Below, piece by piece: positions 47,498-51,730 of a stretch of 51,730 bases of DNA. The translations under genes and the position numbers were made by a program. The DNA is from Deltaproteobacteria bacterium (GTDB lineage: Bacteria; Desulfobacterota; Desulfobacteria; Desulfobacterales; SpSt-501). Every line of letters begins with the position of its first letter. Within the stretch, counting starts at the first letter, position 1. The notes below the pieces were generated by a model. The model saw nothing but the letters and a program-made list of their open reading frames with translations. It searched no databases and was not told the DNA's origin. The stretch is from contig JACRCN010000040.1 in NCBI GenBank assembly GCA_016219005.1, forward strand, positions 1-51,730, read 5' to 3'.

Positions 47498-48241
47498 TCA
47501 TGCCCGGTTGGCCACGTCATCCGGTATGTCGGCGTTCGTGTAGACCTTCTGGACGTCGTCGCAGTCTTCCAGCATGTCCATCAGCCGCACCATCTGCTCG
47601 GCCTCCTTGCCGGCGAGTGCTGTGGTGTTCTGGGGCAGCATCGTGACCTCGGCGGCGATGTATGGCACTTTCAATTCATCGAGGACCTTCTTCACGGCTT
47701 CAAAGTCCTCCGGTGCGGTGATGACCTCCCAGCTGCCGTCCTCTTCGCGGACGTCCTCGGCCCCGGCCTCCAGGGCCTTTTCCATCAACGTCTCCTCGTC
47801 CACGGCCTGGCGGTCCAATGCGATGTAGCCCCTTTTCTTGAACATCCAGGCCACGCAGCCGCCGGTGCCCAAACTGCCGTTGTTCTTGGTGAAGACGTGC
47901 CGGATCTCCGCCACGGCGCGGTTCTTGTTGTCGGAGAGGGACTCGATGAGGACCGCTGCGCCCCCGGGCCCGTAGCCCTCGTAGACACTCTCCTCGTAGT
48001 GCACGCCCTCCAGTTCGCCGGTGCCCTTCTTGATGCCGCGCTCGATGTTGTCCTTGGGCATGTTTTCGGCCCGGGCCGCCAGGACTGCCGCACGCAGCCG
48101 GGGGTTGCCGTTCTGGTCGCCGCCGCCCATGCGGGCGGCCACCGTGATTTCCTTGATCAGCTTGGTGAAGATCTTGCCGCGCTTGGCATCGTTGGCACCT
48201 TTTTTGTGCTTGATGCTCGCCCATTTATTGTGACCTGACAT
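47498..48241 (-). CDS. yebC: YebC/PmpR family protein
   Basis: A 247-residue protein with the diagnostic N-terminus [20 protein letters not shown], followed by [20 protein letters not shown] and [20 protein letters not shown]. Family members have been described as transcription regulators and, more recently, as translation factors that help at polyproline stretches. It follows rlmE after 13 bases on the same strand and converges on lolA. Confidence 0.94.
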   Translation of the reverse strand: MSGHNKWASIKHKKGANDAKRGKIFTKLIKEITVAARMGGGDQNGNPRLRAAVLAARAENMPKDNIERGIKKGTGELEGVHYEESVYEGYGPGGAAVLIESLSDNKNRAVAEIRHVFTKNNGSLGTGGCVAWMFKKRGYIALDRQAVDEETLMEKALEAGAEDVREEDGSWEVITAPEDFEAVKKVLDELKVPYIAAEVTMLPQNTTALAGKEAEQMVRLMDMLEDCDDVQKVYTNADIPDDVANRA

Positions 48242-48254
48242 GGGGCCCCCTTAT

Positions 48255-48902
48255 TTATGATCGGACTGTTTCTTTTTTGCCTTTGCCGATGAGGTAAATT
48301 TCCATGCTCGCCTTGCGGCTGCTCTGGGGTTTGAATACCCGGCACTCCGCGAAGCCGCTCTTCACGTCCTCGGTGAACTGTTTGAAGTCCTCGCCTTGAA
48401 ACATCTTGCAGACGAACGCGCCGCCGGGCCGGAGGACCTGCCGGGCGATGGACAGCGCCGCCTGGCAGAGGTTGAAGGACCGGGCGGTGTCCACCACCCG
48501 GCTGCCCGTGGTTGCCGGCGCCATATCGCTCAGCACGACATCGAACGGACCGTCGAGAAAACGCGCCGGGTCCTCGGCCATCTCAAACACGTCGCCGGTG
48601 CGCGCGCTGGCGTTGCCGGGCAGCGCCACGGTCACCGGCGTGAGATCAAGCCCCACTACCCGGCCCGACGGCCCCGCCGCCTCCGCCGCATAGATCAGCC
48701 ACGAGCCCGGCGCGCAGCCGAGATCCAGGACATGGTCTCCCCTCCGGATGACGCGGCTGCGCTTCTGGATCTCCTGCAGCTTGTACACGGACCGGGCCGG
48801 ATATTGTTCCTGGCGCGCCCGCCGCGTGTAGGGGTCATCGTCCCAGCGGTTGGTTTTCGCAGCCCCCCGCCTGATGTGCTTGTTCCGGCCGTCGGTAGGC
48901 AA
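48255..48902 (-). CDS. rlmE: 23S rRNA 2'-O-methyltransferase RlmE (FtsJ/RrmJ)
   Basis: A 215-residue SAM-dependent enzyme that methylates the 2'-OH of U2552 in 23S rRNA. The RNA-binding N-terminus reads RRARQEQYPARSVYKLQEI. The SAM site is VLDLGCAPGSWLIYAAEAAG. The K-D-K-E tetrad fits Lys in RSVYKL, Asp in VLSDMAP, Lys in FVCKMFQGED and Glu in MEIYLIGKG. yebC lies 13 bases downstream in the same operon. Confidence 0.94.
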   Translation of the reverse strand: MPTDGRNKHIRRGAAKTNRWDDDPYTRRARQEQYPARSVYKLQEIQKRSRVIRRGDHVLDLGCAPGSWLIYAAEAAGPSGRVVGLDLTPVTVALPGNASARTGDVFEMAEDPARFLDGPFDVVLSDMAPATTGSRVVDTARSFNLCQAALSIARQVLRPGGAFVCKMFQGEDFKQFTEDVKSGFAECRVFKPQSSRKASMEIYLIGKGKKETVRS

Positions 48903-48971
48903 TGTCCATCCTGATTTAATAAATGTGATTTTATACTATAAGCGGCTGATTGAAGTCAATGCACACGCAGC

Positions 48972-50336
48972 TCAGAACAGGGATTCGACGGCCTCGGAGA
49001 CGGTGCTGACCCCGGCGATCTCGACCCCTTCCATCGCCGGCAGCCGTCTGAGGCTGCTCTGGGGCACGATGCAGCGGTTGAAACCCATTTTAGCGGATTC
49101 GTAAATCCGGGTGTCCGCCTGGCCGATGGCCCGTACCTCGCCGGTCAGGCCGACCTCGCCCATGACCACCGTGCGGTCGGGCACGGGCTTGTCGAGAAAA
49201 CTCGAGGCGATCGCCGCCACGATCGCGAGATCCACCGCCGGCTCGATCACCCGGACCCCGCCGGCCACGTTCATGAAGAGGTCGTAGCCCATGAGGTGCA
49301 TGCCGATCTTCTTTTCCATCACCGCCGCCAGAAGCGCCACACGGTTGGGGTCCAGGCCCAGGATGGTGCGCCGCGGGGTGCCGAAATTAGTCCCGCTGGT
49401 CAGGGCCTGGAGTTCCACCAGGATCGGGCGGGTGCCCTCCATGCTGGCCGCCACCACCGATCCCGCCGCCGAAGCCGGCCGTCCCGTGAGAAAGACCGCC
49501 GAGGGGTTGGCCACCTCCTCCAGCCCCCGGTCCTTCATCTCGAAGACCCCGATCTCGTTGGTCGAGCCGAAACGGTTTTTCACCGCCCGCAGCACACGGA
49601 AGATGTGGTTGCGATCGCCTTCGAAATACAGCACGGTGTCCACCATGTGCTCGAGCAGCTTGGGACCCGCGATCGCCCCGTCCTTGGTGACGTGGCCGAC
49701 CAGAAAGGTGGGAATACCGCTGCGCTTGGCCATCAGCATCAAGCGGACGGTCGCCTCCCGCACCTGGCTGACACTGCCGGGGGCCGAGCCCAGCTCGCTG
49801 CTGAACATGGTCTGGATCGAGTCGATGACCAGCACCTCGGGCTTGCAGGAATCCACCATCGCCAGGATCGCGTCCACCTCCACCTCGGAGACCACCAGCA
49901 GACCGGGTAAGACCGTATCGAGCCGCTTGCTGCGCAGGCGGATCTGCCGAATCGACTCCTCGCCGGAGACATAGAGTACCTTGCGCCCCTGGCCGGCAAG
50001 GCCATGCAGGGCCTGGAGCATCAGGGTGGATTTCCCGATGCCGGGGTCTCCGCCGACCAGGACGAGGGTGCCGGGCACCAGGCCGCCGCCGAGCACGCGG
50101 TCGAACTCGTGGATGGTGGTGAGCAGCCGCTTTTCATGATCGATCTCGATCGAGTCGATGGGCACCGGTGTGGACGGCGCCACCGCGGCGTTGCGCGTGA
50201 CGGCCAGCGGACCCGTTGTCTGCCGCTCCTCGACAAACCCGTCCCACCCGCCGCAGTCCGGGCATTTGCCCAGCCACTTGGGCGACTGGTACCCGCAGGA
50301 CTGGCAGGTGAATATGGTTTTAGCGCTCTTTTTCAC
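48972..50336 (-). CDS. radA: DNA repair protein RadA (Sms)
   Basis: A 454-residue RecA-like helicase for branch migration and recombination. The N-terminal zinc finger is FTCQSCGYQSPKWLGKCPDC. Walker A is GGDPGIGKST near residue 95, the RadA-specific KNRFGSTNEIGVFEM lies in the middle, and a Lon-protease-like C-terminal domain contains VDLAIVAAIASSFLDKP and VMGEVGLTGEVRAI. It starts at GTG (50336). It diverges from the mltB-like gene. Confidence 0.95.
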   Translation of the reverse strand: MKKSAKTIFTCQSCGYQSPKWLGKCPDCGGWDGFVEERQTTGPLAVTRNAAVAPSTPVPIDSIEIDHEKRLLTTIHEFDRVLGGGLVPGTLVLVGGDPGIGKSTLMLQALHGLAGQGRKVLYVSGEESIRQIRLRSKRLDTVLPGLLVVSEVEVDAILAMVDSCKPEVLVIDSIQTMFSSELGSAPGSVSQVREATVRLMLMAKRSGIPTFLVGHVTKDGAIAGPKLLEHMVDTVLYFEGDRNHIFRVLRAVKNRFGSTNEIGVFEMKDRGLEEVANPSAVFLTGRPASAAGSVVAASMEGTRPILVELQALTSGTNFGTPRRTILGLDPNRVALLAAVMEKKIGMHLMGYDLFMNVAGGVRVIEPAVDLAIVAAIASSFLDKPVPDRTVVMGEVGLTGEVRAIGQADTRIYESAKMGFNRCIVPQSSLRRLPAMEGVEIAGVSTVSEAVESLF

Positions 50337-50465
50337 GATTCCAAATCTACAATAACCATGTTATTGTGCTGCCAAACTATCACGGGATGGAACCCGGATC
50401 AAGCCGCCTGTGCCCATCCCGGCCAGGACACCCGGCGCCGAGCGCCAGAGGAGGAAGACCACGGA

Positions 50466-51341
50466 ATGCTCGCTTTAAAACCGACCCGCGCCGCAGTCAT
50501 TCTCGGCCTGGCCCTTCTGATCGTCCTTGCGAATTCAGGCCACGCTACCGCGCAGGAGAAACCCGACTATTTCGCCGTGGTGCAGCAACGCCTGGTCACC
50601 GACGGCTTCAGCCCGGAAGCGGTCTCGCAGCTCTACGGCCGGCCCGAGGTCTTCCTGGAGGCCGACGGCGTGTCGCGGTTTTTCGTGCACAGCGAGGCCA
50701 AGCTCGACTACGGCCAGTTCACGACGCCCGAGTCCATCGAGAAGGCCCGCGCCTATATGCTGGAATACCGCGCCAGCCTGGACAGCGCCGAAAAGGCCTA
50801 CGGCGTGGACCCCCGTGTCATCACCGCGATCCTGCTCGTCGAAAGCCGCCTGGGAACCAGGTCCGGCAACCGCTCGTGTCTGAACATCCTGTCGACCCTG
50901 GCTGCGCTCTCCGACCCCGAGATGCGCGAAGCCTTCTGGCGAATCATCCCCGACGAGCGGCGCATTTCACGCGCCCATTACGACGAACGGGTCCAGAAAC
51001 GCGCGGAGTGGGGCTACCGCGAGCTGAAGGCCTTGCTGCGCTACGCGGAGCGCGAGAAGATCGACCCGGCCGCCATCACCGGGTCCTACGCGGGGGCCGT
51101 CGGGTATGCGCAATTCATGCCGACCAACATCCTCGCCTACGCCCAGGACGGAGATCTGGACGGAGGGATCGACCTGCGCAACCATGCCGATGCCATCGCC
51201 AGCATTGCCAACTACCTCAAACGCCACGGCTGGCAGCCCGCGATCGGCCGCGAGAAGGCCGAAAAGGTGGTCCACGCCTACAACCCCAGCTCCTATTACG
51301 TCAACGCGATCCTGAAGATCGCGGACCTGCTTAAAGGCTAA
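50466..51341 (+). CDS. MltB-like lytic murein transglycosylase
   Basis: A 291-residue exported enzyme that cleaves peptidoglycan with formation of 1,6-anhydromuramic acid. The signal peptide runs to about residue 30 (RAAVILGLALLIVLANSGHA). The catalytic Glu lies in ITAILLVESRLGTRSGN, and the family motifs ITGSYAGAVGYAQFMPTN and IASIANYLKRHGW follow. The ATG at 50466 has GAGGAGG about 12 bases upstream. There is no lipobox, so it may be soluble in the periplasm. A small membrane protein gene follows after three bases. Confidence 0.9.
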   Translation: MLALKPTRAAVILGLALLIVLANSGHATAQEKPDYFAVVQQRLVTDGFSPEAVSQLYGRPEVFLEADGVSRFFVHSEAKLDYGQFTTPESIEKARAYMLEYRASLDSAEKAYGVDPRVITAILLVESRLGTRSGNRSCLNILSTLAALSDPEMREAFWRIIPDERRISRAHYDERVQKRAEWGYRELKALLRYAEREKIDPAAITGSYAGAVGYAQFMPTNILAYAQDGDLDGGIDLRNHADAIASIANYLKRHGWQPAIGREKAEKVVHAYNPSSYYVNAILKIADLLKG

Positions 51342-51344
51342 AGC

Positions 51345-51554
51345 ATGGACGACCTGGAAGCGAGCTTGATCTTTCTGGCAATGTGCATCCCGTTTTTCAT
51401 CGGCACGGTCTGGGCCGTCCTCGATGTGGCCCAGAAAAATTTCGCGACCTTCCGCACCAAGGCCCTGTGGTGGCTGGTGGCCTCGGTGCCCTTCGTTGGG
51501 TTCATCGTTTATCTGCTCTTCGGCATGCGCAAAGGAAGAAAAACCGGCACCTGA
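51345..51554 (+). CDS. Small two-helix membrane protein, PLDc_N-like
   Basis: A 69-residue protein with two membrane segments (about residues 8-28 and 42-60) and a basic tail. WWLVASVPFVGFIVYLLFG matches the short domain called PLDc_N that precedes cardiolipin synthases and also occurs alone. A stand-alone function is not known. It begins three bases after the mltB-like stop and is surely in the same transcript. Confidence 0.72.
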   Translation: MDDLEASLIFLAMCIPFFIGTVWAVLDVAQKNFATFRTKALWWLVASVPFVGFIVYLLFGMRKGRKTGT

Positions 51555-51599
51555 TCGCTTCGTCCCCATCAGCGTGGAAGGCGCGCCCGGAAATACCAT

Positions 51600-51628
51600 T
51601 TGACAATCCATCACGGTTTTTGTACATA
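51600..51628 (+). promoter_or_regulatory. Promoter of tRNA-Glu
   Basis: TTGACA (51600-51605) and TACATA (51623-51628) are 17 bases apart, 25 bases before the mature tRNA 5' end, as expected of a strong stable-RNA promoter. Confidence 0.75.
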
Positions 51629-51653
51629 GGCGGCCTTGTCAAATTGCCGCAAA

Positions 51654-51729
51654 GGTCCCATCGTCTAGTGGCCTAGGACACCGGCCTCTCACGTCGGTAA
51701 CACGGGTTCGAGTCCCGTTGGGACCACCA
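51654..51729 (+). tRNA. tRNA-Glu (anticodon CTC)
   Basis: A 76-base cloverleaf. The acceptor GGTCCCA pairs with TGGGACC. The anticodon stem-loop reads CCGGC-CTCTCAC-GTCGG with anticodon CTC, and the T arm contains GGTTCGAGTCC. The discriminator A is followed by an encoded CCA. It lies at the right edge of the window, and no other tRNA is visible beside it. Confidence 0.96.
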
Positions 51730-51730
51730 C

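Noticed and set aside
51654-51729. tRNA-Glu as an integration site of a genomic island
   Set aside because: No integrase, direct repeat of the tRNA 3' end or composition change is visible on the side shown.

Overview
The window reads as chromosome from a GC-rich, anaerobic, didermic bacterium, most likely a member of the Desulfobacterota (the former Deltaproteobacteria). This rests on a tungsten-type aldehyde:ferredoxin oxidoreductase operon, anaerobic glycerol-3-phosphate dehydrogenase subunits GlpA/GlpB, two PilT-like ATPases beside YggT and DivIVA, LolA, an MltB-type transglycosylase, a sigma-54 ZraPSR system and a tilS-ftsH-folP cluster. The assignment is inferred from gene content; no 16S rRNA gene is present.

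Region 1 (1-7.4 kb) is accessory DNA. After a partial methyltransferase and a small monooxygenase come a phage tail-fibre-like pseudogene and then a clearly AT-rich island. The island holds a 1018-residue SIR2 / degenerate P-loop / TPR / cold-shock-like protein, an insertion-sequence remnant, an unrecognised 58-residue basic protein and a dGTPase. It ends in a hairpin, a REP-transposase remnant and a HicAB pair whose toxin gene carries an in-frame amber codon. The SIR2 protein (NAD-directed) and the dGTPase (dGTP-directed) together look like an antiphage defence island, and this is the best candidate for an undescribed system.

Region 2 (7.5-15 kb): proC faces away from an autoregulated FadR-type regulator gene. 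That gene is coupled to a multi-cluster flavoprotein, a DAO-family oxidase, a tungsten aldehyde oxidoreductase and a ThiS/MoaD-like carrier. It looks like a complete amine or amino-acid oxidation pathway that passes electrons to ferredoxin; the substrate cannot be read from the sequence.

Region 3 (15.3-31.2 kb) is mostly core: yggT, divIVA, two pilT-like genes, a zinc-ribbon pseudo-receiver, a metallo-beta-lactamase-fold hydrolase, folP, ftsH, tilS, SRP RNA, grpE, dnaK, a universal stress protein, a ferritin-like protein, a membrane protein and a PPC/DUF296 protein.

Region 4 (31.2-40.2 kb) is a minus-strand catabolic locus: a LacI regulator with its own operator, an ABC importer in which one permease is fused to the ATPase, a GpdQ-like phosphodiesterase, GlpA and GlpB. 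Together these suggest uptake of a glycerophosphodiester or related organophosphate and its oxidation to dihydroxyacetone phosphate.

Region 5 (40.5-51.7 kb): zraP and zraSR diverge around a sigma-54 promoter and paired upstream palindromes. They are followed by a double zinc-ribbon thioredoxin, an unknown protein, lolA, yebC, rlmE, radA, an mltB-like gene, a small membrane protein and tRNA-Glu(CTC). A dispersed palindromic repeat family with TGTTGAAAAAC ends has two good copies, two diverged or partial copies and a lone end in the window.
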